Below, piece after piece: positions 11,347-23,279 of a stretch of 64,000 nt of DNA. The notes beneath the pieces are model-generated. The model was given only the letters and a program-made list of their open reading frames with translations. It made no database searches and was not told the origin of the DNA. The translations under genes and the position numbers were made by a program. Origin of the DNA: Carya illinoinensis (taxonomy: Eukaryota; Streptophyta; Magnoliopsida; Fagales; Juglandaceae); contig NC_056759.1 in assembly GCF_018687715.1 (NCBI RefSeq), positions 28,828,385 through 28,892,384 of the forward strand. The letters run 5' to 3'. Position 1 is the first letter of the stretch; the number at the start of each line of letters is the position of its first letter.

Positions 11347-12299
11347 TAAATCTAAAATATGTAAAAATAGGGCACGGCTCCATCTTGCAACATTGGTTAA
11401 GGCAGTGAATGGAATGTCGAGTGGAGATGCTAACACGCCCCCCCATAAAAAGAGGTCAAGTCATGGCCTCCTCGTACACTCTATAATTATGTTAAGCCCC
11501 AAAAGCAAGCAAGTAATTATCATTGAACCCATGCTCTAAAAAAGTGTATATATATATATATATATAAAACACCCACATACATTAATAAATCTTGCATAAA
11601 TATCAGGAATTTAGCAATAGCAAATGCAATAATGTTGTGATACATTCTGTCGGTGCCTACTCAAAAGAGTAGGTTTTTCTGCATTAAAAATTGCGTGAGA
11701 TGAAAGATGCAGCAACATGGTCCATCCCAAACACATGTGGTTCCTCGCATACTCACCACAATTAATACAGAGATGCCCATAACGTGTTGGTTTTGTTCAC
11801 TAGTAGTAGTACAAAAGCCGAAAGCTTTTCTAAGATTCCAACTCCATTTTCATAAGTGATAATGCTAGGGGATCCAGAAGAGAAATATGTCTATATATTG
11901 TACCTATAAGTGTAATTATATATATTTTTAAAGTTTAAATATTTAAAAAAATTCACAAACTCATTAAAAAACACTTTCATAACCATGAATTAAAAAAAAA
12001 AAAAAGGTAATATCGATCGTTTTGGAGCACCATTGTCGATTCTCCAAGCGTTTTCCTTTATACTTTATTAATGAGTAATGCTGCACATTTCCTTTGTTTT
12101 TTCATGTTTTGGAGGATGAATGCTCTTTAGTTAGTCGGTCTGACAATTTGAGGTGCCCCCACAGGCCATTCTCTGCTTTTTCATACTTTGTGGCTAAGAC
12201 CCTCTTTTGCTTTCAATCAGCTCAGCTCTTCTCCATTTTTTGGATGTAATAACTGAACTATCAGCTATGCCCTCTCGCTCTCTTTTAATATATAATATC

Positions 12300-12492
12300 T
12301 AGAGGTGAAAACCGACACTTTTAGCACTATTTTTGAGTAAAACTGATGCCGATAGACAAGAAGAAAAATGGAGGAACAATCGACCGTAACCGATCGATGG
12401 TGAGAAGAGAAACAAGCTGTATCGACTCTGGCGGTTTTCTGACAGTTTACGGTCGGTTTTTGATTTCTCCTTAATGGCAATGGTCATCTGAT

Positions 12493-12535
<43 letters not shown>

Positions 12536-12896
12536 CAAGAGAAACAACAAACGAATTAGGAAATAAAAAGGGTGAAGAAGACAATATAAATTTAGAATGA
12601 CGCCATTTGGTTTAATACCAAACGGTGTGTGTTTTCAATTGTGTTTTAAACACAACTCCAGTCATAAAATGATGCCATTTTACGTAAACTTAAGTGGAAC
12701 GACATCGTTTCGCATATGTATAATGTAAAAAAAAAAAAAAAGGTATATGTGATTGGCCGATTCAGCGGTTTGAACTGGCCTCAAACCAGGACCTAATCGA
12801 CGTTTGTTGGTCTTTTTAAAAGGTTGCCAATTCCAGCCTCCGGCAGCTGGTTTGTGTTAGTCATGGCCGGTCTTGTAGTTTTTTTTTACACCACTA
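12300..12896. mobile_element. Non-autonomous hAT-type element, copy 2
   Basis: The 597-bp element starts TAGAGGTGAAAACCGACAC and its other end reads (reverse complement) TAGTGGTGTAAAA. The octamer ATAATATC is exactly repeated at 12292-12299 and 12897-12904, the 8-bp duplication diagnostic of hAT transposition. The interior is shared with 6285-6742 and includes a (GA)n tract at about 12498-12532. The minus-strand frames across this tract are low complexity and not genes. Confidence 0.8.
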
Positions 12897-13422
12897 ATAA
12901 TATCTCAACAGATAATTATTAAATAAAAATTTATAAATTGACGTGATTTGATAAAATATTTATATATATTTATATATAAAATATTTATATATATTTTATT
13001 CTTTAGAAAAAACTATAAAAATTTATTTTACAGCGCAACTGACTTGATATGATTCGGATGTAAATATTACCTTAGGTCAATCTGTAAAATAAATTATTAT
13101 TATTATTTTTGTATAAATTATTAGATTTATCGTTCCTTTTTTTTATAGTAATGAATTGACTAAATTGAAGTGTCGCTAGCCCATAATTTTGGGCTTTTGC
13201 TTTGGTTGCACATTATTTGAGCACTTGTGATTTGGCAGGTGAGCCCAAGAGCATAAGAACAGTTCAAACATTATCTGTTTTGGGCTTTCAATGTAAGCCC
13301 AATTATGAGGGCCCAAACTGCCTTGACTCAGGAGAGAATTCCGCCCATCTTCTTCGAGGTACTACTCGGTTGAAGTAGGGCTACTTCCGCCGCCATTAGA
13401 ACCGGAACAAAGGAAGGGAGAG

Positions 13423-15524
13423 ATGGGATTTGGATCTTTGAGGACCCTAATTCGACCGCTATCGAGAACTCTGATATGTCGTACCTCCACTCGCGTCACT
13501 ACGACCCCGTTTCCTGCCACTTTCACATCCCCCGAGTCCGTTTGCCTTGGCCCCCTTCACCGCCTAGTCCCGTGGTTTCCGATCTCGACCCATTTTCACA
13601 GCTTGACGGATGCTAGGTTTCCAAAGAGACGGCCCAGCGATAGGTCTCGTCGCAAAAGAGCCAGCTTGAAACCTCCAGGTTCCTCGTTATCTCTCCAACA
13701 CTAGCTCTTCTTTTACAGTTTTTTTTTTCTTCGCATCTTTCTCGGCAACCAAACTCGGCAAAGCGTGCGTTTTCACGAACTTCCGGTTTTGTGAGATTAG
13801 AGTTTTTGGAAAATGAGTTTCGCTATTTAGTTGCATTTGGTGGATATGATTATTCAGAATTGACAGCCTGAATGGCTTATAATTAGTTGAAGAATGCAGG
13901 TCCGTATGCTTGGGTTCAGTACACACCAGGCGAGCGGATACCTCCGAGTAGTCCCAACGAAGGCAGTGTAAAACGAAGGAACGAGAAAAAACGCATAAAG
14001 CAGCACCGCGCGTTTATACTGGTGCGTATTTTGCGAAAATCCTGAATGAAGATTTGGTTCCTTCTAAATACTATGGGAATTTCTCGTCTTTTTTGTTTTT
14101 GCTCGTTGTTCAATTGGGTTTGATTTAACTCTGGAAATCTATACCTTGGATAGGTTCGGTTTTAACTAAAGCAAATAATTGATTTGATTGGAGAAGACAA
14201 ATGGAAATTCTTGTACTCTAACGTACTATATTATCGATATAATTCCCCCATAATCATTAAGCAGTAACGCAACCGAAGCTTGAAATGAAGATTCACTGAT
14301 CAGGATTAGCAAACATTACAGAACTATGAATGCTCCAGTAATCGTTTTGGATTTTCAATTCATCAGTCATGCTCTTGCCAATCATGTTGATGCAATAGAT
14401 GTGTGCATGCTTGACTTCTCTTGCTTAACTCAACATTTTTACCAGTATTTGTAATATGGGGACTGTGTCCCATCACGGAATCAATTTAACATATATCATG
14501 GGGAGTATGAATGTTTGAAATATATGATAAATGTGGACTTTTTGACTCCATGAATGCTTAGCTTCTCTCAGTTAACTCAATTTATTTTCCTGTAATAGTG
14601 TGCTGATAAGTATTCCGTAATGGTAATGCCCACCCATTCAGACCCTTTATCATGATATAAATATGCATAATGAAACATATCAGATTTATTTATCAAAAAA
14701 GAAAATGAAAGGTATCAGATTTCTTGTTCTGTAAATGTCTTTTAGTAAGTGTTCTTTATTGGTGTTGACTTTTGAAAATATTAACTCATTTGGGAAAGAT
14801 GAAATAATTTAGGAATCCTTAGGGGTTGGCTCAAGTGGTAAGGGTCTTGGTTTTGGTGGTATACTCCCTCTAGGTCTAAGGTTTGAATCCTGGTAGGTTC
14901 AAACAATTTCTATAGGCCATCAGACGAGAAGAATATCCCCTTGAATTACTCAAGGTACACTTTCGGAAAACTCCTTGCCGAGGCCTGTGCACCCTGGGAT
15001 TAGTCGGGACTTTATTCTTGGACACCCGGTGCCAATGAAAATATAAAATAATTTGGGAAGTCCAAAGGTGGTTTTTAATGGTCCCTTATAACGGGTTTTT
15101 CTGTCAGGTAAAACTTACATTATACCAGCAGTCGCTGTTGGACCTATAATTTGCTGGAGACATCCCTGCTATGAGATGGATATATACTCTTTACTTTGGA
15201 GGGACAAAGTTTTTTGATACTTTGACATTTTTTCCCCTGGTCCAATTGCAGAAGTCTCTAGTATGTACATTTTTTGTGTGCTAACATTAGATGTAAATTA
15301 CTTCTTTGTATAGTTGATTTTTTTTTCTTGAATGCCATCTGGAATTTGGGCATGTGCAGTCAGAAAAAAAGAAACGAAAGGCTCAGTTGCAAGAGGCTAA
15401 TAGGAAGAAGATTATAAAGAGGGTAGAGCGTAAAATGGCTGCCGTGGCAAGGGAAAGAGCATGGGCTCAAAGACTGGCAGAACTGCAGCAGCAGGAGGAA
15501 GAGAAGAAAAGATCCATGGCTTAA
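13423..15524 (+). CDS. Unrecognised 180-aa basic protein, probably organelle-targeted
   Basis: Three exons join cleanly: 13423-13678, 13900-14021 and 15360-15524, all with GT-AG borders and continuous phase (256, 122 and 165 nt), giving 180 residues. Residues 1-55 are rich in Arg, Ser and Thr with almost no acidic residues, as in mitochondrial or plastid presequences. Residues 65-82 are strongly basic (RR/KR repeats). The segment PYAWVQYTPGERIPPSSPN (about 87-105) is followed by a long charged, probably helical tail (about 110-178) rich in Lys, Arg, Glu and Gln and ending EEEKKRSMA. The start is the first ATG of the frame, 34 bp after a GC-rich leader segment. I do not recognise the family. 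The presequence plus basic helical tail would fit an RNA- or ribosome-binding organellar protein, but that is inference. Intron 2 (14022-15359) contains a SINE. Confidence 0.75.
14815..15045 (+). mobile_element. tRNA-derived SINE in an intron
   Basis: The body begins near GGGGTTGGCTCAAGTGGTAA, which fits a pol III A box (TGGCTCAAGTGG), followed about 40 bp later by a B box-like GGTTTGAATCC. It continues through CTCCTTGCCGAGGCCTGTG, GGGATTAGTCGGGAC and CACCCGGTGCCAAT to an A-rich tail. The 13-bp flanks AAATAATTTAGGA (14802-14814) and AAATAATTTGGGA (15046-15058) match at 12 of 13 positions, a target-site duplication. It resembles the angiosperm Au-type SINE from memory. Same strand as its host gene, within intron 2. 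Confidence 0.8.
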
Positions 15525-16690
15525 CATTCATCCGCTGGACCTCAAATGCAGATGATGTTTCTTGCTTTCTAGCTTTTTACCCATTCTCGACTGCATTTGT
15601 CAAATTAGTTTCTTTCAGCTCTTATGTTGTTCTCTCCTATCTGTTATATAGGGGAGCCTGTGCTCGATTTCTCAGTATTTAGCCTTCTTAACATATGTAG
15701 TGGTCTGTTATGCACATTTTTCAATTGGAGAATTGGACTCCTTGGAGTTTATACTTTGGCATAGGCATTGGGCAACTCTTCTTAAAATATAGAATAAATA
15801 ATAAAATCTATCTCTTTCCATCAGTTTGAGCTTTTGAGATAAGTGATAATTTCACATGGTATCATAGCATAGGTCTTAAGTTTAAATTCTTACCTTACAC
15901 TCTATCCTATTTATTTAAATATTTCACGTGTTTGGCCATCCATCGAGGAAAAGTTTGGCACACACGTGAGAGTGTTAAGATTTAAAATGAATAATAAAAT
16001 CTATCTATTTTCATTAGCTAAAATTTTTAAAATAAGTGATGATTTAACAACTCTATATGCTGTCTTCCCCAACTCCCTATCCGCGTACTTTTTTCCCCTC
16101 TAAAGCAAGATTTTATTGAAAGGGTGCTGTTACTTGGGCCTCAAAGTTACCATTCAAAATTACCACCGATTCATTTAATGGCTTTTGTGTATTTTGTCCT
16201 TTTTCTAAATATTAATAGCAAAACAAAAAAAAAATAAAAAAAATAAAAGAAAATAAAAAAGAAAAAAGAAATTGATATTCCCACTGACAGTGTACCGATC
16301 ATTTTTTTTTTTTTTAAATGTCGTAAAGCATTTGTGTGTACTTATTTATTTTTTTAAAAGAAAATACTAAAACAAAGGATTTAATTTTTTTTTTAACACT
16401 ATCGGGACAAAGGGTCGGTACCATGTGTCTGTAGATGTAGCATTATCTAAAAAAATATATACAAATACACTAGAGGGGTACTTTGAGCGTAAAAAATGAG
16501 AAAAAAAAAAAAAAAATTACACTGGCAATTTTGAGTGACAACTTTAAAGGGGCTACTTAAAAATTCCTTCATTAAATTAAGCACAAAAATTTAAGTGGAA
16601 GGGGGGAGGCTTCAACAAAAATTTCATTACAGAAGTGCAACAATATAAAAAAAAAAAAAAGGCACGAGTCTAATAAATTAGAAGATCAAT
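15525..16690. other. 3' flank and intergenic DNA
   Basis: Downstream sequence of the 180-aa protein gene with several AATAAA-like motifs (for example near 15792 and 15988). Two short segments around 15780-15850 and 15985-16045 resemble each other (ATAATAAAATCTATCT, then CATTAG/CATCAG and AGATAAGTGAT/AAATAAGTGAT motifs), a small local duplication. No gene supported. Confidence 0.45.
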
Positions 16691-16905
16691 CTCGTTTGTT
16701 TTTACAGATGAGATGAGATGAGATAAATTAAGATAAAAGTTAAAAATAAAATAAAATATTATTAGCATATATCTTTTTAATATTATTTTTATTTTAAAAT
16801 TTAAAAAAATTAAAATTTTTTATTTTATTTTGTACAAAAATTTAAAAAAATTATAATAATTATTTGAGATAACATGAGATGAGATGTGTTATGAAAACGA
16901 ACGAG
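16691..16905. mobile_element. MITE family M3
   Basis: Left end CTCGTTTGTTTTTACAGATG, right end reverse complement CTCGTTCGTTTTCATAACAC, a clear terminal inverted repeat. Just inside both ends are GAGATGAGATGAG-type motifs, and the interior is AT-rich with AAATTTAAAAAAATT runs. Same family as 39295-39520 and, inverted, 4495-4690 and 41618-41785. Confidence 0.65.
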
Positions 16906-17737
16906 TATGGCCAAGGTGACTGCTAAGAAGCGATTTCATAGTCCAATTGGTAAACTCTTCAAAAGTAATTTGGGGAATGAACACTATAGTCGACTACCAT
17001 GATGTTGTCGAAAGAGATGTGGACGTCTTCATCCTCTAAATCCCTGAAATCCGTGATGAGGCAGATTTGAAATAGAGGAATGTTACACAATATCCCACAT
17101 TACACATTTGATATATTAAAATATTATTTTTTATTTTTTTAATTTTTAATTTAATTTTATTCTTATTAAACTAATTGAATTATTCTATTTATCATCTACA
17201 CACTTCATATTTATTATAAAAAAATAAAAAATAAAATATAATAAGTATAGTGTGTGAAGTGTGAAGATGATAAGAAGAATTTTCCTTTAAAATATAGTTG
17301 AATAGCTAGAACTGGAAGGCCCAGGTCGGCAATGGGTAACGTCTACCCTCCCCAGGTATCTTGTATTAGCATCTTGACATGTTCGTATTTATAGTACAAC
17401 ATACGCACACTTGCATATTAAACAACCGTGAAATTTCTTAGGTTGCTTCTTCAGTTCTTTGATCTCAGATTACAATAATAGTTCCCTGTATAAACAATTA
17501 CATTGAAAAGATAAAAAAACCGAATGCCTAAGAGCAAAAAGAAGTTTTATGGAGTGCAGATTGCAATTGTCAATCTACACATGCTGTCCATCACAGCGCT
17601 ATTGACCGGTAACTAGACATGAAAATTATTAAAAAAGATGTTCATCCTCTTCACTGTTAAAGTTGGAAAGAATAATCTTGAAAATTTCTTTCAAGGGAAG
17701 ACAGAATTGCACATCCAAAAGAAGATCCAGGGAATTG
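16906..17737. other. Intergenic DNA, 3' flank of the methylthiotransferase gene
   Basis: No gene supported. A short palindrome-like AT-rich stretch at 17115-17275 (TTATTTTTTATTTTTTTAAT and its complement) may be another degenerate MITE. Confidence 0.4.
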
Positions 17738-20700
17738 TCAACTGCGGCTTTCACAAGCAACAGCTTCTTCAGCCACATTGTCGTAGAATGAACTCAATTT
17801 GGTTACAGCCAGTGCCTCCCCAAAGAGTGACGCTCGTGTTGACTTCAAGATATGAACTTCCACATAATCTCCGACTACTGGGTTTCGTCTCTCGTTAACA
17901 GTACCATCCGAACATGATGGTACTGATCGATTAACAAATGAAACTCTATGACCTCTATCACTCTTGCCAATAAGCTCTGTATCTGGAGCTCTCTTATTGG
18001 GTCCTTCAACCAGCACTAGTTGGACTGTTCCGATCTGGGACTCATAACACTGACCTGTGCTCTCACGGAAAGCCTCGATCAGTTCAGCCAGTCGCCTCTG
18101 CTTGACTTTCTCAGGAACATCATCAATGTAATTCCTATGGGCATGGGTTTTCTCCCTCATACTATATGCAAACATGTATGCCATATCATAACCAACAGCC
18201 TTAATAAGGCTTAGAGTGTCCGCATGTTCCTCTTCTGTTTCCCCACAGAAACCTGCAGAAAGGAATAAACTCATCATGAGAACAGTTAAGTATGTGTCTA
18301 ACTGTTCACAAAGTGAAAGTTAGCAAATAATTGTGGGTTCTAATTTCTGGCTGTGGAATGTCAACGGACCATCTAATGTAACTGGATATCTTTTTATAAT
18401 TATATTTAGAGGTATCATGCAATTACTCAAGCACAAAAAACAGCAAAATCACATTCAATCAGTAAAATGAGAATATTACTGTATTTGCAATTGTTGGTTG
18501 ATGTTCAATAGATTAACTATGGAAGCATTAAACAAAATAGCAACTTGTCACGTGATTGGTGATCCGACCTCTTTCACTGCTTTGCAATAAAGATAAATAC
18601 AAAGTCACCAGAACAAGCTTCAATTCCAACATGGGAGAGATCACTTCATCTATTTTATTTTATTCCTAAATAACTGGACGGGCACACAATGTGGTCTGTC
18701 CAAGGTATTTTAGGTGTAAAATTTGAAACCTTAATCACATCTACAAAAAGGAAATTATACTTTACCATTCTATCCTACAACTCTTTTTGCAACATGATCA
18801 CTTATTTACTCAGTTATTACTTTACTCTCCCAAACTACCACTCTTTTTACAATGTGCCATTTCTTTAAGATTCAAATTTCTAGATTATGTCATGTTACCT
18901 ATTTTCTGTCCATCTTAAGAGTCAGATCTTATTGAAGCGTAAATTGTAACTAATGTTTCAAATGAGGAAGCTAAATGACAACTTTGATAGTTTAATATTC
19001 ATATTGCAAAAGAAATGATAGTTTGAGATGGTAAACTTTGACTTCACTAAGAAGAAATATAGTTTTACAGCCCCCTCCTTTAAGATTTAACAGTCAAGAT
19101 GGTGTCATGGCACCTATTTTCTGCCTGAAAAGTGCTAACTCTATAAAGAGAATTACAAAAAACTATCCACAAAGTCACGTGGCTTGATGTAGAATGTCAA
19201 ATCTACTTTATAATAAAATAAAGTTTTATAATGTAATCTATCACATCAAGCCACCTAAGCTTGTAAGGTAGTTTGTGCTATTTTTTTTTTTGGTGGATCA
19301 GGCATTTCCCTTTTCTGCCCATCTTAATTGTCAGATTTTAATAACAGGTAAATTGTAACTTATGTTTCAAATTAGCATGCTATGTGACAACTTCGGTAGT
19401 TTAATCACCAGATTGCAAAAGAAATACGAGTTTGAGATGGTAAAGTGTTATTTCCTTGAAAGCATATACTTACTGACACTCTTTGTAAACAAGTTCATCA
19501 AAGTGATTTTCACATGTAAAATAGAATCTAACAAGACTTACCACATATGAAATCACTAGTAATTCCCACTTCTGGAACAATTCTCCGTATCTTTTGCACA
19601 AGATCTAAGTATGCATCTCGCGTATATCCCCGACGCATCCTTTCAAGGACATTGCTATTCCCAGTTTGTGCAGGTAAATGGATACATTTGCAAATATTAG
19701 GTCTGTCTCGCATTAAATAGAGTAAGTCATCAGGGAAATCTTTAGGATGTGGGGATGTGAATCGGAACCGGATTTCAGGGAATTCTGAGGATAGTCGATC
19801 CAAAAGATCAGAAAAACGTAGACCCATTTTTCTGACCTTGGACATGCTGGAAAATCCTTCACTAAGTCTCCAATTAGTCCCGGGTTCAACTTCATTTTCA
19901 TCAATAGATGCATCATTATAGCTGTTTACATTCTGGCCAAGAAGTGTTACCTCTTTAACTCCTACGTTCCAAAGCTCCCCCACCTCCCTCACTATTGAGT
20001 CCACTGGACGCGACCGCTCCCTGCCTCTTGTAAAAGGAACAATGCAAAAGGAGCACATATTATTGCAACCTCTCATCACTGAAACAAAAGCCGTAACTGA
20101 ATTGTTTGAGATTCGAACTGGACTAATATCTGCATAGGTCTCCTCAAGTGAAAGAAGAGTGTTGATCCCCTTCTGACCATAGTCTACCTCTTCTAACAAT
20201 CTTGGCAAGTCTCTGTAAGCATCTGGTCCACAGACCACATCGACCATCTTGTCTGCATCAAGTATCTTGTCCTTTAACCTCTCAGCCATACATCCCAAAA
20301 CCACTACCTTTGGAGGGCGCATGGAACTCGACCTTCCAATAGCGACATTGCTCTTCCAGTGTCTCTTAAGAAACCAAAAGTAGTTAAGCCTCTGCCACAC
20401 CCTTTGTTCTGCATTGTCCCTAATAGCACAAGTGTTAATAAAAATAATCTCTGCGCTCTCAGGAACACCCACCACTTCACTATATCCAGCCTTCTTCATG
20501 ATAGATAAGACAACTTCCATATCATTGATATTCATCTGACATCCGTAAGTCTCATGATAGATACGCCCTCTTGAAGTAACTTCTGACGCAGGTAATTGGC
20601 TAGACACATTAAGTAAAGAAGAAAACATAGAGGTATGAGATATAAGTTTGCATAATTTGCAATCGTGGAGAAAGAACATTAGAAGCTCTGCACGCTAATG

Positions 20701-20844
20701 TCCCTAAGAAGTCCATATGGATGATGCAGAAAGCCGCTCCAAAGAAACACACTATGTGCAAATAAATAATCAATAACCATAGCAGACAGCAAAGGTACAA
20801 GCACTGTAATTGTTGGCCATATTATGTGCACGAAGCACTGCTTT

Positions 20845-20879
<35 letters not shown>

Positions 20880-21434
20880 GTTCATTTATTCACTCAGGTG
20901 GTAATTCTAACATACTTTGCACCTTAGGGTCGGGACTTCATTTAAAAAATTGACATGAAAGCAAAGCAGCCACTGAATAAATGCTTCGCAAAACGAAATT
21001 CGTAACAATACAATCAAATTCCAATTACAAGAACTAGAATTAATAGTCCTAATAATGCCAAAAAAAGCTCAATACATTCAAATATATATATATATGAAAT
21101 GCTCAGCAATAATACGTGTGTTTGGGATAACTAACTCGGGTCGAGCTTCGGAGGAAGCAGTGAGAGCAGCTTGAGCAATGAAGTGGCGGAGGCTTGGGCC
21201 CTCATGAGCAGAGATATGTGATTGCGAGAAGCTTCTGGAGGAGGGTGCGAGAGGAAAGGTCTGCCTAAGCGGCCGTGACGTGCGGTGGCAGAAGCAGCGG
21301 GAAATGGAAGCCTGGGGCTTCGGTGGGGGTAGAACCCTGAGGCCTAAGCGGCATCGACTGTGGAGCTTATTGAGGCGGAGACCGCAGTGAGGGTGGCCAA
21401 AGACCGAGGAGAACGACGTGAGCGACGACGCCAT
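17738..21434 (-). CDS. tRNA-2-methylthio-N6-(dimethylallyl)adenosine synthase, MiaB/CDK5RAP1 type
   Basis: Exons on the minus strand: 21434-21136, 20599-19542 and 18252-17738. All junctions are GT-AG and in phase, giving 623 residues. The family adds a methylthio group to i6A37 of tRNAs by radical SAM chemistry. Residues 1-100 are Ser/Arg-rich, a likely plastid or mitochondrial transit peptide. The MTTase N-domain has its three cluster cysteines at 120 (TYGCQMN), 157 (NTCAIR) and 203 (LGCMAE). The radical-SAM motif CNNMCSFC occupies 278-285. A C-terminal TRAM-like domain spans about 523-600. An in-frame ATG at 21587 would add 51 residues; I chose 21434 (MASSLTSF) because the sequence after it looks like the transit peptide. 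Intron 1 (20600-21135) holds a (TC)n tract at 20845-20875. Intron 2 (18253-19541) has an internal duplication and a MITE. Likely orthologue of the plant CDK5RAP1-like gene. Confidence 0.93.
18890..19045. repeat. Intronic direct duplication, copy 1
   Basis: Matches 19305-19450 at about 75% identity by eye. Both include TTTTCTGxCCATCTTAA, GTCAGAT, GTAAATTGTAAC, ATGTTTCAAAT, the motif GCAAAAGAAAT and GTTTGAGATGGTAAA. The two copies lie in intron 2 of the methylthiotransferase gene and flank the MITE at 19154-19275. Confidence 0.55.
19154..19275. mobile_element. Short palindromic MITE in an intron
   Basis: The left arm (ACAAAAAACTATCCACAAAG, then ..GTGGCTTGATGT) and the reverse complement of the right arm (ACAAACTACCTTACAAGC, then ..GTGGCTTGATGT) align over about 36 bp. 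Total length is about 122 bp, without coding capacity. Related but diverged segments can be seen near 865, 6963 and 47370-47480. Confidence 0.55.
19305..19450. repeat. Intronic direct duplication, copy 2
   Basis: Partner of 18890-19045 (see that entry). The 62-codon plus-strand frame here is fortuitous. Confidence 0.55.
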
Positions 21435-21587
21435 TGAAGAGGAGAGAGAGCTAGTGTTCGTGTGCAAGCCAGTCGGCGAACTCGGAATTGGATAGGGAAT
21501 CGACCTGATCGTGGGCCAAGATGGGCTGAACTGGGACAAGGCCCTTCTGGTTTTTGTGCTGGACCCCAGCACAAGGATCACATCCAT

Positions 21588-22959
21588 TTATTCCAACGGC
21601 ATTTTCATTTGTTTGCCCAGGGAAACAAACATGCCCCAAATCAAGGGTGATAATATACAACACAATCGGTGAGTTTGATACAAATACAATATAAAATAAG
21701 TGATTGAAGTTTTATAAATGGATTTGGATTAAAATAAGTTGATCTAATAAGACGCTATTAATAAACGCATTAATTACGGGTCAATCGACAATCAACCCAT
21801 ATAACATGAATAAATTATATTTTCAAAATTTATAAGTGTTTAGTTTTATATGTGTTGTTTTATTATTGGGATGTAATATTAATATAAGTATTCGACTACT
21901 TGATATGTTAAACTATTAATTTTTTTTTTGTTAATATGCACTTTTATTTTATGAAATATTAATTTTCTTATATATTATTGGTTTGAATATTGATTTATAT
22001 AGTTTTTCTAGTGTTATATATGAAATTAGACTAATTGGGTTAAAAATAAATATATGGGTCAATTAAATTCATTTATATGAAACAAGTTACGTAGATTAAA
22101 CAACATATGGGTTGTCTCCAGGTTAACCTAAAAGAAATGAATTATTAAATTTTACTTACAAAGGCCATGTTAGGATTTTAGAATTTGGCTCGTTTAATTA
22201 AATGAGCCGTATTCGGGTTGATTCCTATAATTTAATACTTATAACTTGACACTACACGTATACCAATTACGAATACGAATTGCCACTCCTAACTGGTTCC
22301 AAATGCACAGGCCGCCTTTTATATGCTTGAAAGAATTCTTATAAATTTATTATATGATTAAAAAAAAAAAACCTAAAAATCCCGGTTCATTTTATGCTTT
22401 GTTCCTGCAACTCAAAATATTAAAAAAGCTAAAGTTATATTGAATGCACCCATTATTCTCACTATTCCATCCATATATAATACATAAAGGGTAATGATGA
22501 AATGATTATGCATTGTTTTTACAATACAAAAAATTCTAAAGGGTAACATTACTGATCTTTTATTAAATTAAGAAACTTTCTAAAAGAATATTATCATATC
22601 GGTTCATTTTGCAATACACACAAATTTATCATTTTATCGAAATTATACTAACACAATATCACAACTTGTACTACATATTGTCCCTTTTATATTTAATATA
22701 CTTCATACATATATAAGTACTTACATTTACATAACATATTTTTATTAAGTTCATTTACTTACCAAAAAAAAAAGTAGAAAATTCTTCATTAATGCAGAAG
22801 TATTAATGGAAGAAAGTGATATTTATAGGCTTTTTAAAATCAGGAAGATGATGAGTAGAAGACTAATGGATAGCATTTTTCTAAATTGAATAGCTATATT
22901 CTGATCCAAAAATTTCAGAAAAAACAATGAGAATAAAATTAAAGAACTCTGCTGCCATT
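21588..22959. other. Intergenic AT-rich DNA
   Basis: Upstream of the methylthiotransferase gene. No other gene supported. The short GC-rich region to about 21650 is likely promoter or leader. Further on are short CCCATAT/GGGTTG segments and an A-run at 22362, but no element with definable ends. Confidence 0.45.
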
Positions 22960-23158
22960 CTACTCTTCCTTGGATTTGGAGAGAGCTTTCTTCCCCTGTC
23001 CAAGCATATAGCTGTACATGTTGAGGACTGCCTTGCCTGCACCATTACCATGCCATTTTATCAAACGCCTGTAAACGCCTCATTTTCGTCAGCAAACCCC
23101 TAATATAAGCTAATTTACCTTTGTCTGCTACGGGGCTCCATATCTTGTGAGGATAGCC
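22960..23158 (-). pseudogene. 3'-terminal two exons of a broken, unrecognised gene
   Basis: Minus-strand exon 23158-23119 (40 nt, preceded by ACATAG acceptor and followed by GTAAAT donor) reads GYPHKIWSPVADK. It joins in phase to exon 23036-22960 (preceded by GGTGCAG), which reads KAVLNMYSYMLGQGKKAL, then SKSKEE and a TAG stop at 22960-22962. The two good splice sites and continuous phase suggest a genuine gene end. I do not recognise the protein. No further exon is visible upstream: a solo LTR begins 121 bp away (23280-23642) and non-coding DNA follows. It may be a gene truncated by insertion or rearrangement, or the end of a gene with a very long intron. Confidence 0.45.
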
Positions 23159-23279
23159 CTATGTTTGCTTTGAAGGTAATAGCCATGGTGCAACACATTA
23201 TTACAGGTTTATATCTGTGTGTGTGTGTGTGAATTAAAAATGAAAATCAGGAAATCGAATTGCAATAGGTTGAGCTAAC

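Noticed and set aside
21434..21587. Longer start for the methylthiotransferase (51 extra residues)
   Set aside because: The start at 21434 already gives a typical transit peptide and family length. The extension looks like translated leader, though it cannot be excluded.
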